NCBI GenBank assembly: GCA_949361645.1
Contig: OX442420.1
Coordinates: 9,564,735-9,628,734 of the forward strand
Direction of reading: 5' to 3'
Origin: Spongilla lacustris
Lineage: Eukaryota; Porifera; Demospongiae; Spongillida; Spongillidae
DNA: 64,000 bases
Of the stretch, positions 11,325-37,369 are shown in pieces. The notes beneath the pieces were generated by a model. That model did not search any database. It saw only the letters and a list, made by a program, of their open reading frames with translations, and was not told the origin of the DNA. Every line of letters begins with the position of its first letter. Within the stretch, counting starts at the first letter, position 1. A program made the translations under genes and the position numbers.

Positions 11325-12052
11325 ATGGGACAGTTTCCGCGAAAATGTCCTTCTTGTTTGAATCGCTATATCTTCCGAACGCTAAATGCTATCGACTTTC
11401 TATTTTCAACAGTTCATACTGCACTATTTCTCTATGGCAAGTTACATTTTGAAGTCTTGCACTTGCTCCACGCCAGTATTGCAACGTTCGATACCAGACC
11501 GGGTTCAAACCCGTCATATATGACCTTAGGTAGAAGTAAACAAATCGCTTCAAATTCTGTTTGTAGGTACAGAAGTCCTATCCTATCGATTTGTTCTGTT
11601 CGTTAATTTTTATGCCATCCGTTACGGAGATACAGTTGAACAAAGTACGTCCACTTTTTCCCGTTCGATGATATAACAACTGCCTCCCTATATCATTGGC
11701 GCGAATCGAACGGGAAAACGTGCACGCGAAGGCATAAAAATCAACGAACAGAACAAATCGATAGGCATAGGACCTTTGTACCTACAAACAGAATTTGAAG
11801 CGATTTGACTATTCCTACCTAACGTTATATAATTATGGCCGGTTTGAACCCGGTCGGGTATCGAACGTTGCAATACTGGCTTGGAGCAAGAGCAAGACTC
11901 CAAAATGTAATTTGTCATAGAGAAATGGTGTAGTATGAACTGCTGAAAATAGGAAGTCGATAGTGTTTAGCGTTCGGAAGATATAGCGTTTTAACAAGAA
12001 GCATTATTATAACATTGTATGGCATTGGGCATTTTCGCGGAAACTGTCCCAT
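11325..12052. mobile_element. fold-back element with ~300-bp inverted arms
   Basis: 11325-11620 is repeated in inverted orientation at about 11735-12052, with a spacer of roughly 115 bp. The outer ends are ATGGGACAGTTTCCGCGAAA and its complement. The arms differ at scattered positions, so this is an aged inverted repeat rather than an assembly artefact. Each arm carries a GGGTTCAAACCC-like motif resembling a Pol III B box, but no A box was found. It has no coding capacity and no convincing target duplication. Confidence 0.75.
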
Positions 12053-12485
12053 ATAGAATTTACAATAAAATAGAATAAAATTCTTATAGGATACATATGC
12101 ATAAGCGTGCTCCATCATCCATCCCAAGTCCACTTCTCAGTCCATTTCACCCGTGAACCCCTTAGGCACAAACTGGTTGCCCTTATGATATCAAATAGTG
12201 CCTCCACCTGAGGTTGCCATACCCATCGTAATCCCAAGTCCAGTCGCAGCCCACCATCTCCGTTGTTAGCATCAGCCTCTCTGTATATGCGATGAAAAGG
12301 GTCTATACATTACGTCATGGCACGAGAGGCTAGGGGGCGGGGGGTATCGCGATATTCTACGGTACACACAAGTGAAGCAACGTCTCCAGCTGCAAGCGAT
12401 GAAGTGACAACATTTACAACAGCAACCTGCAATGAAGCCTACTTGTCTATGCGGCAATTTGTAGTATCCGTCGCATTATTTTCAT
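12053..12485. other. no recognised feature
   Basis: Nothing coding or repeated was recognised. The last bases before the next element form its target duplication (12486-12493). Confidence 0.5.
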
Positions 12486-12493
12486 TGTAGGTG

Positions 12494-13482
12494 CAGTGTT
12501 GCCGCGGCCAGCCGTGGCCGTCCGGTAGCCGTCAAAAATTGCCGATTTTTGTGCTGACCGTCAGTGATCGTGAACCGCCAACATGCCTGGCCGTCTGAGC
12601 CGGGAAGTACGGTAGCCGTCATATATTTGGCGGCTGACCGTCAAAAATATGTGCCGGTCTTTGACGGTCATAATTCTTAATAAAACTGCAATTAAAACAG
12701 ACATAATTATTAAGATTATACTCTGCCAGTTACATAAACCCATGTGTAACACACTGCTACATCCCATAAAAAGTTTTGAATAGACCCCTTGTTAATAGAG
12801 GAAGCTATATCTGTTTTCGTGGGTGTGATTGGAGTTTTGAAATACAGAGATTTGACCGTCGTGTATAGTATTAGCGCGCTGTATTATGGCCGTCACGACG
12901 ATCGTAAAGAACCCAATTCTAATTAGGAGGAAGAAAACTGATCCATCTGCCAACTCCCCCAGTTTTCCCAGATTTCCCACATTCCCACAATATCCCCACA
13001 GTCTCTAAAATGGCACTGAAGTATCTGGCTATTCCAGCATCAGGTACACCATCAGAGCGAACTAAACTAATACATGTACTTGAACGCAAAAGAAGGAGAA
13101 TGGACTCTGCCCGGCTAGAAAGAGTTTTGCTGTTACGTTGTGTTTAAACCTTAAACATATACCCTTCCTAGGTGTTTATACCTATAATTAAGCTGTTCAG
13201 CATACTCTTTCTGATTACGCGTACATGTAAGCTTGTACAGGTAATTAATTCCCCGCCCTCGATGGTTGACCGCCGACCGTGACCGCCAAACTCGATATTT
13301 GACGGTTTTGGCGGTCAGAAATGGCCGTGACCGTGTCGGATAGGCTGCTAACGGTTGGCCGTGGCCGTGACCGGGAAGGATTGATGCCGGCCATTGCTGG
13401 CCGTGACCGTGACCGTCAGGGGTCTAATCCAGTCAGCCGTCCGTCCGGGACTTGTTCCAATTAGTCAGCCGCGGCAACACTG
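12494..13482. mobile_element. non-autonomous hAT-type element (989 bp)
   Basis: Perfect 15-bp terminal inverted repeats (CAGTGTTGCCGCGGC) flanked by a perfect 8-bp direct repeat tgtaggtg (12486-12493 and 13483-13490). Eight-base duplications plus CAGTGTTGCC ends are typical of the hAT superfamily. Subterminal regions are dense in short motifs such as GGCCGTGACCGTCA in both orientations, probable transposase-binding repeats. No transposase is encoded. The perfect duplication suggests a recent insertion. Confidence 0.88.
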
Positions 13483-13490
13483 TGTAGGTG

Positions 13491-13689
13491 TGGTTAATTG
13501 TCCATTACATAATTATTTTGAAGGAGCGTGGTAAAAATGGGCGTGTTCGTAGGCGGAGGGGGGGGGGGGGGGGGGTTGATCTGGCCCTTGATTTTAGGAT
13601 GGTGTCTATAACTTTGCCCCCCTCCCCCCCTCCCTCCCCCCCCGAAACAAAATATAAAAATTTAATCAAAATGAAACTGATGATGCAGG
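13491..13689. other. opposed G and C tracts
   Basis: A run of about 20 G (13558-13575) and a C-rich stretch (13617-13642) in AT-rich sequence resemble the G/C-tract ends of the MITE family seen elsewhere in the window, but clean ends were not found. Confidence 0.4.
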
Positions 13690-13844
13690 ATTTCTAGACA
13701 GCAATTCAGTAAATAGTATGGAAACGGAAGTTATGCATCATAGATATTAAAGACTTACATTATTTAGTACATATCTACCTACCTGAAATTAAAATAATTT
13801 CCGTTTCCATACTCTTTACTCAATTGCTGTACATGTCTAGAAAT
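13690..13844. repeat. 155-bp inverted repeat (small MITE)
   Basis: ATTTCTAGACAGCAATT at the left recurs inverted at the right with an inserted TGTACA. Arms of about 40 bp also share AGTATGGAAACGGAA. Confidence 0.65.
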
Positions 13845-14047
13845 CTTATACATCACCATTTTTATTTTAATTAAAATCTTGTTAATTTATATGTGACTCA
13901 GTTCCATACTATACCGGTCTATACATCTCTTGCAGACGAACTCATGTACATGTATGCCGCATGATGATTTTTATATTTATCATACTATCGGTATATTAAT
14001 TCAGTATTGTTTATAATGCATGTCATATGCATGTATCTTTTTTGCAG

Positions 14048-14751
14048 AACACGAAGATGGTCATACGTATGCAATCTGTTGCAAACATGGCGAAAAGCTG
14101 CTTTACTTTAACATTAAAAAAAATTCCAATCAAGTCGTTGCCGATACGGTTGATAATCTTGGCGGTATAAATTTTTTTAACTTGCTGTCTACGGAGAAAC
14201 CAGATGAGTTTATCATAGTGGACTATGTACAATTGGAAGTCGAGACATTAAGAGTTATCAATCGCCGCCACTATGATTTTTGGCCAACTCCTCGCTACTT
14301 GAAGGTCAAAACGCACCTCGGATATAATCGCGGACCTTTGTGTCTGGAGGACAGCGTGGACGAATACTATTGTCGCCTTAAAGTCCGCCCCAGACTCTAC
14401 CGAAAGAAGAGAAGCGTGACACTGAACGATTTTGCAAACGGCAAGGATACGTACTACATTTGTACGGCAGTACGACATGGTAAAACGGGTTACCTGTACC
14501 TGAGAGATAGGGGAGAAAGAGAGGAAGAGAGAGTCAATACCAGGACACGTGCACAGAACGGATTGTCTGAAATAGAACTTGGTTCAGTCAGGAATGATAG
14601 CAACGTGTCCGACAGTAGTATGCGGGCACGCTACGTCACTGCCTGCAAACCTTCTATCAAGATGGGCAGCGAAGATGAGCTAATGCTGTTCAGACTGGTA
14701 CGGTACGAAAGTACGTATGTGCCTAAGAAACTATTTAAAAAAACTAACTGA
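14048..14751 (+). CDS. isolated last exon, paralogue of the MACPF-gene C-terminal exon
   Basis: An open exon of 704 nt begins right after a polypyrimidine-AG acceptor (TCTTTTTTGCAG, ending 14047) and ends at TGA 14749-14751, about 233 residues. It is clearly homologous to the second exon of the MACPF gene at 59574, and the last ~35 bp of intron are also conserved. It holds repeated hydrophobic strand-like segments ([33 protein letters not shown]) with a possible beta-trefoil-like periodicity; this is inference. No first exon was found upstream in the window, although nested transposons of 12 kb lie there, so it may be a partial duplicate or have a very long first intron. Unlike its paralogue it has no internal frameshift. 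No signal peptide can be judged. Confidence 0.6.
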
Positions 14752-15380
14752 AACAAACAAACTATAAAAACAAACTAAGTGTTGCTTTTCTCGATGCTTA
14801 TATACATGTATATACTGATGTTGTTGTGTTTTGTTATACGAACTGAATAAGACATTGTGCACGTATTTAGTTTTCTGCTTAACTGATTGTGTGCGCGTAT
14901 TTAGTGTTCTGCTTTATTGTGTATAACTGTTGTAATAATCATTATTATACATTTAATTATTATCTCATGATTTAATATTATATAATGCATGCATGTAATG
15001 GGATCTAGCTTTATTAGTGTGAATGCCGAAGTCATAAAGTTATAGTAATGTCTAATTATATTTATTATTATTATTATATACATTACACATATACATTACA
15101 AACAAAACTGAGGAATGCATGGGATGGGGCCTGGTGGGGCTAGCCGCTCGTATATACAGCCTAATAGTTAGTCATACAGGTGAGCTAGTCCATCCTTGGA
15201 GGTAGTTTTAAAATATTCCTATGCATCAAATATTTTAACAAATAATAATAATGATAATACTTGAAAAACCATTACTGGAGGCAGTAGAGGTTTCCAGAAC
15301 TTATACATGAATATGAGAGATGTGCTAAGCAGTGGTCTAAGTCACATGCTGTCAACTTGGACAGGAGCAAGGATTATGTC
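14752..15380. other. AT-rich spacer, no gene recognised
   Basis: 3' flank of the exon above followed by AT-rich sequence. No AATAAA lies close to the stop. The tail end merges into decayed reverse-transcriptase sequence. Confidence 0.5.
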
Positions 15381-15429
15381 CTAACGGTTAATGCTTAGAG
15401 GGGACATCAGATCAGCTGTAAGGTGGTTG

Positions 15430-15990
15430 ACAGACCAAGCATGTAGTGGAAGTGTTTTTGGATCCTTCTCAGCTGGTAAATGGCAAGTCTGTTCCACATA
15501 TCTTGCAAGAGAAACATCCAGAAGCATCACAGTCAGGCACACGAGCATCTTTGCCATGTGATGAACTTCCTCCACTTGTTGATGTTGACATCACAGGATC
15601 ACATATTGAAAACGCTGCAAGGAGGATTCGTGGTAGTTCTCGCCCAGGAGGTTCAACGGCTGCTCAATGGCAATGTAACCTTTTGAGATTTGGCTCTTCT
15701 AGTAGCACCTTGAGGGATGCTGCTGCTGAACCGGTGAGATGCCTTGCAAATGGCATTGTAGAATGGGCACAAATCAAGGCACTTATGTCTGGTCGATTGA
15801 TAGCACTTGATACATGTAAATACCCTGGAGTGTGACCTATCGCTGCGGGGGAATTACTTAGAAGAATAATTGGAAAAGTGATGGCTTTGGCTACAGGTAT
15901 TGATGTTGAGGATTTTTGTGGAGTAGATCAGCTATGCTCTGGACTGAGAGCAGAAATTGAAGGCACAGTTCATGCCATGAGAGAGCTACA
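15430..15990 (+). pseudogene. non-LTR-type reverse transcriptase fragment
   Basis: The plus strand encodes the segment that precedes and enters the RT domain in a widespread invertebrate non-LTR family: ENAARRIRGSSRPGGS, then LMSGRLIALDTCKYPGV, stop, PIAAGELLRRIIGKVM, then QLCSGLRAEIEGTVHAM. The in-frame TGA at about 15834 and the abrupt end in a minisatellite at about 15985 show that it is dead. The catalytic Asp boxes are not present. It shares the PIA-GE-LR signature with the larger element at 43.5-46.4 kb. It lies directly upstream of the HERC exons. Confidence 0.75.
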
Positions 15991-16495
15991 TGTAGCTGCT
16001 CTCATAAACATTCTGTGTACATGTACATGTAGCTGCTCTCATGAACACTCTGTGTACATGTACATGTAGCTGCTCTCATGAACACTCTGTGTACATGTAC
16101 ATGTAGCTGCTCTCATGAACACTCTGCGTACAAGTACATGTAGCTGCTCTCATGAACACTCTGTGTACATGTACATGTAGCTGCTCTCATGAACATTCTG
16201 TGTACATGTAGCTGCTCTCATGAACACTCTGTGTACATGTAGCTGCTCTCATGAACACTCTGTGTACATGTACATGTGGCTGCTCTCATGAACATTCTGT
16301 GTACATGTACATGTAGCTGCTCTCATGAACACTCTGTGTACATGTACATGTAGCTGCTCTCATGAACATTCTGTGTACATGTACATGTAGCTGCTCTCAT
16401 GAACATTCTGTGTACATGTACATGTACATGTAGCTGCTCTCATGAACACTCTGTGTACATGTACATGAAGCTGTGCATGCTCTCATGAACATTCT
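15985..16495 (+). repeat. minisatellite, ~37-bp unit, just upstream of HERC exon 1
   Basis: About 14 copies of a unit built on GCTGCTCTCATGAACA plus CTCTGTGTACATGTA, length varying with the number of ACATGT steps. The first unit overlaps the end of the RT relic; the array stops about 10 bp before the acceptor ...CTGCTGCAG of the exon at 16509. Confidence 0.85.
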
Positions 16496-16508
16496 TGACC
16501 TGCTGCAG

Positions 16509-30296
<13,788 letters not shown>

Positions 30297-30406
30297 ATGC
30301 TATGACAGCTGGTGTGCATTGTGACCTGCCTGTATGTATGTATTGTTGTGGGATGTGTTGATATGATTTATTCATATAATATTGTGTTGATATTGGGGAG
30401 GGGGGG

Positions 30407-30590
30407 CAGGGGCATCCCCAGCTTTTCTGGAAGGGGGGGGGGGGGGGGCCAGGATGAAGACGAGGGGCGGTGCCACCCTGGGGAGGGTGCGGGAGGGGGG
30501 TACCCCTCCCGCCCAACTAGGGGGTATGGGGGAGCGCTGTAAGCTCCCCCACCGGGGTCTGGGGCGGAGCCCCAGAAGCCAACGCTTTTT
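30407..30590 (+). mobile_element. MITE fragment with conserved G-rich hairpin module
   Basis: Begins CAGGGGCATCCCCAGC; the same end appears inverted at 50309. It carries the module at 30500-30584 (GGGGGAGCGCTGTAAGCTCC then GGGGTCTGGGGCGGAGCCCC) that is also in the element at 304-1083. The right end was not found. Confidence 0.6.
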
Positions 30591-30873
30591 ACGTTGAAAA
30601 GACGCTGAAAACTACTCAAAAAAAACGGCGGCCAGGAGGCATTATACAGACTAAAGTAGTACCTATATAGTTTATACGTGTACAATGTAAGAAAAAAGTT
30701 ACAATAGTAGAATTTTAATGAATGATGACTACTTTTAGATGTTTTTTGATCAGTCCACTTTTTCTCCCATGTCATTTTTACATTTGGTTGTATCTTTCAC
30801 TGTAAAAATAATTCACCACAATGGTATTTACAAAACCTATAGTTAATTGGCACATCAAATACAATTTCTTATT

Positions 30874-31455
30874 CTATACTTCAAACAAAGAACTAAATTG
30901 TTTCATATATGAAAAGTTCAGAACATGCACATATGGGTTCTGGACTGACCATATAACAGCATTATGCCTGTTAACATGTCCATCCAAGTGGAAGATTGCT
31001 TCATCCGTCCACAGGATGTAGTCAGGGTAGGTGAAGTCCCTCTCAGCTGCTTCAAGGTAATCTTCTGCCCCCTTGACTCTCTTGTCAATGTCACCTGGCA
31101 ATAGAGCCTTTACTAGAGGCCGCCTATAGGCCTTCATCTTCAGGGTCTTCCTGAGCATCTTCTGTACACTTGATCGTCTCAATCCTGTCCCTAGATGGAG
31201 TCTTCTTATGCTCATAGTTGGGGTCTGCTGCATTTTCTGAGCAATTATGCCAACGTTCCTTGGCACCTGAACAGTTTTCTTTCTTCCACAGTTTGTTTTC
31301 AGCCTATCCTGCACTGTGCCATGCTCCACAAATTTGGACACCACCCTCAGAACTGTGCTACTGCATAGTGTCCTGTAATTAGGGTACTCCCTCCGGAACA
31401 AGCTTACAGTAAGATAGGCATTCTTTCCATTAGAAAATGGCAACTCTTTGTTCAA
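30874..31455 (-). pseudogene. Tc1/mariner-superfamily transposase, 3'-truncated
   Basis: A 193-codon open frame. Residues ~10-110 are two helix-turn-helix modules (FRREYPNYRTLCSSTVLRVV; PTMSIRRLHLGTGLRRSSVQ); then RDFTYPDYILWTDEAIFHLD carries the first catalytic Asp (TDEA), followed by VNRHNAVIW. The frame stops about 30 residues later, before the second Asp and the last D/E of the catalytic triad, so the enzyme is dead. The 3' flank 30741-30924, including the last codons, is repeated at 52670-52861. The family is clear; the exact subgroup is not. A full-length protein would be about 330-350 residues. Confidence 0.85.
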
Positions 31456-31459
31456 TTGA

Positions 31460-34335
31460 CAGTCTTGGTACTCGTGGCATTTTCAAGCATAGTGGAAATG
31501 TATACCCCCTTAATCTTACAGTATTTATACTTTTTAGGTACATTTTGATTGGATAACAATCCCTGCACTTGCATAGGACAACTATCCCTGCTTTCCTATT
31601 GGTTAACTACTTCTATCCATGCATTTTCATTGGTTAGGAGACAAAAATCCATTCTAAAAGTGATCCTTAATCGCAGCCTACATACCAACCCTTCCTTCTA
31701 CATGCACTCTTCTCCAAGGACAAATATGCTCATCGATTATTTGACTCAATACATACTCATAAACAGTACAACAATGCCTTAATTATGATTCAGACAGAAT
31801 GTCTAGTCACCCTTAGTGAATGCTAATTATATAATAATTCAGCTGGCTTTCTCAAACAACCCATACAAAACCCTTCTTCCCAGCAGTAAGGCAATACCTC
31901 CTTAGCCCCGATCTTCATATGTAGGTAGTATCAAATGACTTTCCTGCCAGGACCTACATGTACACTGTGTGCTCTTTGAGGTGTTTGATCAAATGGCATT
32001 GCTTTATAAGTTATCACCAATCACATCTCACACAAGAAAGGTGTAACCTTCAGTTTTATGCAGCTGTAGTCAATTTTATAATCCTCCTGTGCAAGATGTA
32101 CTGCCTATTTTACCCACTATAGATTTCAAAAAGACTAATACATACATTCCAGTCATTTGTATACAAATGCTAACCATGTAGCGAAATCTATATCCCACAG
32201 CAATCTCATCACAAAGGAAGTGCCAAAAAAACCCCAACAGGAATCCTATTTCTACACACTTTCAGGGAGATCCTGAACACGCATGTACAGCCTCGGGGGT
32301 CTGGAGGAGTGCGTAAAGCAATTCATATGCTAATGCATGTCAGATGCATATTTTATTTCATACCGGTAGACACATTTGTATGTCATTTTCAGCTGTTTCA
32401 AAAGTAGTCAGGCACACAAACTCCCATGATATCCTCACAGTATAGACCTCTCAGACTTAAGTCAATTTCAATCTTATCCTCATTGTACTCTGATTTAGGT
32501 TAACTCTCTACAATAATTATACTAACATGATAGATTCAGGAAATAAAAGTAAAGGCCTTATTCGACTAAAACGGCATTCTGAATAATTCACATAATGATA
32601 GGGCTGGCAATCCAGTCTATACCCATGTTAAACTCCATTTCAAACCTTCAACTTTTGACTCATATACATACATTTAAAGGTGTCAGATGAAGTGCCTTCT
32701 AAAAATCTACATAAAGCTTTTCAAAAGAACTAACATACTTTTCAAAACCCAACAAATGTAACCCCTACTACATTCTCAAGCCAAATGACGGCAGTCCAGA
32801 AAATTTACATATTCCAATGTGGACTCACATGCTTATTCTTACAGGTGTCTGGTGTAGTGGGGTTTGTAACCCACAAGCAAGACAATTTTGGTTTTCCATA
32901 ACAACTAATGTACAGTAAATTTCCCATCATGTGCAAGTATTAAAATGGCATACAATTTGCCTGTACAAAAATTCATGTGCCAAGCAGCAAAATGTGTGTT
33001 ATAACCACACCTTGCAAAACCTCAATAGTTTTACCAAGAATTAGCACTGACGCACAATACCATTACACCAACAGACTCCCAAATAAACAACTGTCCTTCG
33101 CAATTTCACAAACCACAAGGCTACACTAAAGTTCATCTATAAAAATCTCTAGTTATGCTTTCCATAGTAATTCAATCACCCATGGCACTGACATACAACA
33201 GGACAATATCTAATACCAAACTTAATATCTTAAAGGTTTACAACGCCCAATTTATCACTGTAGCTATAGACAGCTGTGCACAAACAATTAAGGAATGCAA
33301 AACACAAGTAAAAGTCTGAAATCCACACACTTTCATGATCAGGGAGGGACAAGTACTGTAATTATGGTTGTATGTTAATAATAACCGACAACAACAGGGC
33401 AACACCACAATCATAGTGTAAAATAAAGCTATGTTTTGGGACGTCCTGTACTCATTACAGTGTCATGTGTACATACCATAAGTTATTCAGCAAGTAACTT
33501 TCTAGCAATGCGTTCTTTAAAAAATTTCCTCACTAACAGGGCAACATGTAATTTCCCAATCTTTGTATGTAAATGTTACATGCATTTTAAAAAAAATTCA
33601 GGGTCCTTCATGTTCGTCAAAAATGTGTAGATGTTCGGTGCAATGCCACTAAGTTTTTATCCCCCAACAGTCATTGAAAAATCACAACGAATGCGTATCA
33701 GTCAGAGTCTTAACTAGGAGCATCATATCTGGCAATCCACTCATCTGAACAAATACTCCAGCTAGGCTTTAACAAATACCACAAACACTATTTTGCATCC
33801 TCACAGCGGAAAATGTAACACAGTCCCAATCTTAGCCCTTAGTCAAAATAATGCTTTTATAAAACAGCCAAATCGTGCTCCTACAAATCTTTTGTAATGA
33901 GCACACTTTGCACTTTAAACAACATCTCTCACAAGGGACCATGCATAATAAAGTAGTGTTCCGAGGGGGAGGACAGTATGCTATAGACATTGTATGTTGT
34001 TTATAATATGTAAATCTGTAGTACACTCATGTAGTGCACTGTCACATCATACTTGCATGTAATAAAGAAATATAATTTAATCCTATTGTTATGCGATGTC
34101 AAACAGAAAAAATATTTTCCATGGCAGAAAATTTGCTGCGTGGTTTGTGATAAGGAAGTCAGTTTCCTAACACAATAACATAGAAGAAATGCATTGCAAG
34201 GGCCAGCTTGTGGTTAGAAAGTATGCCATGGACTGTTTATTAGCAATGAAGCCCTTGTACTAAATCCACTACACATACACAAATGTAGAGCATTTAACCC
34301 TCTGGCAAGCACCCTCTGTAACATGATGGTAACTG
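31460..34335. other. AT-rich region, no gene recognised
   Basis: About 2.9 kb of mostly AT-rich sequence on both strands. Open frames are under 80 codons and show no domain or convincing splice pairs. It could hold untranslated or diverged transposon sequence. Confidence 0.5.
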
Positions 34336-34339
34336 GAGC

Positions 34340-34350
34340 CACAGCGTGTT

Positions 34351-34425
<75 letters not shown>

Positions 34426-35125
34426 TTGTGTGCGTATGTGTGTGTAAGGATGTAACATTTCAAGGTTATTCAGAATATTTTATTGCATGGGGTGTGACAA
34501 TGTGGTAGGTGTTTTGAGATGATTAATATGGCGTGTGAATTTGCGTAGCTGCATGCATATCAAGTGGGTTTGTTCTTAAGACACTGCATCAGACACTAAT
34601 AAGAGTGCACGTTTAAGTCAGGAATGGGGTTATAAAAATTACATTCAAATTATGACAAAGAATTACATTTAGGTTGTTGGTATGTGATGTGTGTGTTGGT
34701 TCGAAAGCCTTGAGTTTTTGGAGTATCCATTGTTTGTTTGTTTGTGTGTGTGATTGTGTGTGTGTGATTGTGTGTGTTTTTGTTGTGTGTATGTGTATGT
34801 GTACGCATTTGTGTGATGTGTGGGTGCATGGGTGTGTGTTGTTTGTGTTTTTGTGTTTGAGTGTGTGTGTTAGGATGTAATGTTATGGTTATTCAGAAAT
34901 TATTTGATATCTGGGTGGGGTGTGACAATATGGTAGGTGTTTTGATATGGCATGTAAATTTGCGTAGCTGCATGCATGCATGTATGAAGTGGGTTTGTTC
35001 TTTTAAGGCACTAGTAAGAGTATGATCAATTACATTCAAACCATGGCAAAGTATTATGTATTAAGGTTGTTGGTATGTGATATGTGTGTGTTGGTTCAAA
35101 AGCCTTGAGTATCCCTGGAGGATAA
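34340..35125 (+). repeat. ~425-bp tandem duplication with (TG)n
   Basis: A (TG)n tract (34352-34420) is followed by two diverged copies of a ~425-bp unit: AAGGATGTAAC... GGGGTGTGACAATGTGGTAGG at 34446 and TAGGATGTAATG... GGGGTGTGACAATATGGTAGG at 34870. Both copies also share TTGCGTAGCTGCATGCAT and GTTGTTGGTATGTGAT, the latter followed by a (TG)n and TTGGTTC-AAAGCCTTGAGT. Confidence 0.7.
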
Positions 35126-37311
35126 ATATTGTATTTGTTCAAACAACTGCTGGAAGAGAGGTTACTAGCTGGTGTGAATTTAAAATGTATTGCCCTGTTG
35201 CTGCGAGAATGTGATGGGTAAAACATATTTGGTAGCCTGAAGGTTTAATCAGGTTACTAGGTATTTTCCAGTGTTGCATCAGTATTTAGGTGATGGGTAG
35301 GGTAACCTTACTGGGTGAGTATTTTGGATTGGACAACCACACAGTAGAGAGTAACAAAAGTACCGAACATGGGTTTTTAACAGCTATATTTTGTGAGTGA
35401 AGTTATTGGCTCATCCTTCCATGACAAAGTGACATGCTCTTTAGTGACAAACAGGCATCTAAGCAGATTGCTTCCATTGCATGAGAATAATACTTTGGAA
35501 ACACGCAAATGAATTGTATTAAAATACTTAGGCTCTAACAGGAAGTATGTGAATGTTTATCAAAGCTACTCAACCACCCACCTACAACACCACATTTTTT
35601 TTTTACAAACAGTATAAATTTGCATGAAACAACCAAGTCAGAATTCACTGACACTTGAAGATCATCTCAACATTACATTTAGATCTGAGAATTAGTTTAC
35701 AAGTCATGCCCAGTTGTAAGCGCTAAAGAGTAGTCCTGATGTAGGTGAAACTGCTCACTCTCTTTCTTAATGAACAACGTTGGTTTTAAAACTGATTAGA
35801 CTTAGCACACATCACAGATTTGAACAGAAGTCACCATGACTCACAAATACACATACACACCAGTTGAGAGCCATATCTACAGTTCCTATGACATTGAATA
35901 CTGTTGAAAAGAATGCTCAAACAGTTCGGCACTTTTTTTCACACACACACATCGGTAACTAAACAGCACACTAAGAATTAAGCCTTAGGCTTCAATATTA
36001 GTAGGTGCTGTAGGCAGTATACACGCGGCTTCTCTAGTGTTACGGGCATATACCAGTTAGAGCTAGCTGAAAGGATGTATAGTTTGCTTGATGCATGGAC
36101 TGCACCAATGTGTGCGTGTACCCGTAGGCCGTGCGTACATTGTATGCCAATAGGCACCCAGTCGTTCGTGCCTTTAACTCACCAACCATTTGCATCGAAG
36201 ACATTCTCCAGTGTGGTTTTGTATAACGTAAGGCGAATGACAATCTCGATCTCGTCCACAACACGTAGCAAGAACGCTAATTGGTGCGCACCGCCCGTAT
36301 GAATGACCTACGGCGGGTGTATGTTTTCTTTTACGAAGAGGTAGTAATACGGCAGCCGCAGGTACGGTAGTATCTATGATTTCACAAGGATAGCTTAGAT
36401 CTTTATAAGACTAAATTTAAAAAAAAAACAATTAAAAATTAAGCAATTCGAGGAGGTGGGGCTCAGTGGCACGTGATAATGTGCAAGTTGAAGGGGGTGG
36501 AGCTAATATGGTCCGTTAATGGTTGCGTCACTAGTCTCGGAACGGGACCTGCGTATGTAATGAAGTGTAACAAGTGCGCATGCGTAACCGTGGTGAAATA
36601 GTTGTTGCCTCTTACTTTCAGTTTAAAAGGTGATAAAAATATGATCATTTTGCTTTTGGCTTCGAAACGTGTTTCTGAACATGGTTTCACTTTTAAAGTT
36701 GTTAATTTGTTGTGTTTATTAAAGTTAATTAAGCATCGTTAATAACTTGTAAATAAAATGATGTAAACACATTTGCCTAACCTCAAGTTGTTAGTTTCTA
36801 AATATTAGATTTTTTTCATACTCCTATCAAAAGTTATTCCCGTTCAAAAGCATTGCGTTCTTTCGTGGACACCCGGTATACGAGCTATAATTTCCTCTAA
36901 AGTATAATTATACAATGTGGTAGCCTCAAATCAGTAGCCAATCTACAGAACCATATGCATGCTGATGTACGTAGGTATATTTAACAGAGACGTCCACCAT
37001 CCAGAGAGTGATTTCATACTTTAGTTCCTTTCATTTAGCGAAGGCTATACATGTATATCTTTGTATTTACTGAATAGCTGACATTTTAAATGTAGATGCT
37101 TGTAGAGATGCCCATAATGAGCAAGTAATGATTTCCATATATACCAAGGGAGAGATGCCATACTAGTGACTTAATCTCACCACTGATTTCAACATAACAC
37201 CCCTATCTAGTATATCTGTTCCATGCACACTATTATACAGAACATTGCATATACTAAGCACATGATTCACACAATTCAAGTACCAGAAGATAGTAAAAGT
37301 GCTTCTATATT
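35126..37311. other. no gene recognised
   Basis: Mostly unremarkable sequence. A 42-codon open stretch on the minus strand (36181-36307) ends near a GTGAGT donor but has no supporting partner exon. Confidence 0.45.
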
Positions 37312-37317
37312 TTTATT
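37312..37317 (-). terminator. polyadenylation signal of the ankyrin-death gene
   Basis: AATAAA on the minus strand, about 53 nt after the stop codon of the gene ending at 37370, a normal spacing. Confidence 0.6.
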
Positions 37318-37369
37318 GTATCGCTATGGTATGAGTAAATAAATTTCTTTTGTGTGCACTGCATTCTCA

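Noticed and set aside
11495..11520. tRNA or SINE B box (GGGTTCAAACCC)
   Set aside because: No A box and no cloverleaf; it is part of the fold-back arm and occurs inverted in the other arm.
36181..36307. Minus-strand open stretch (GGAHQLAFLLRVVDEIEIVI) between a possible acceptor and a GTGAGT donor
   Set aside because: Protein-like, but no start codon and no partner exon could be found on either side.
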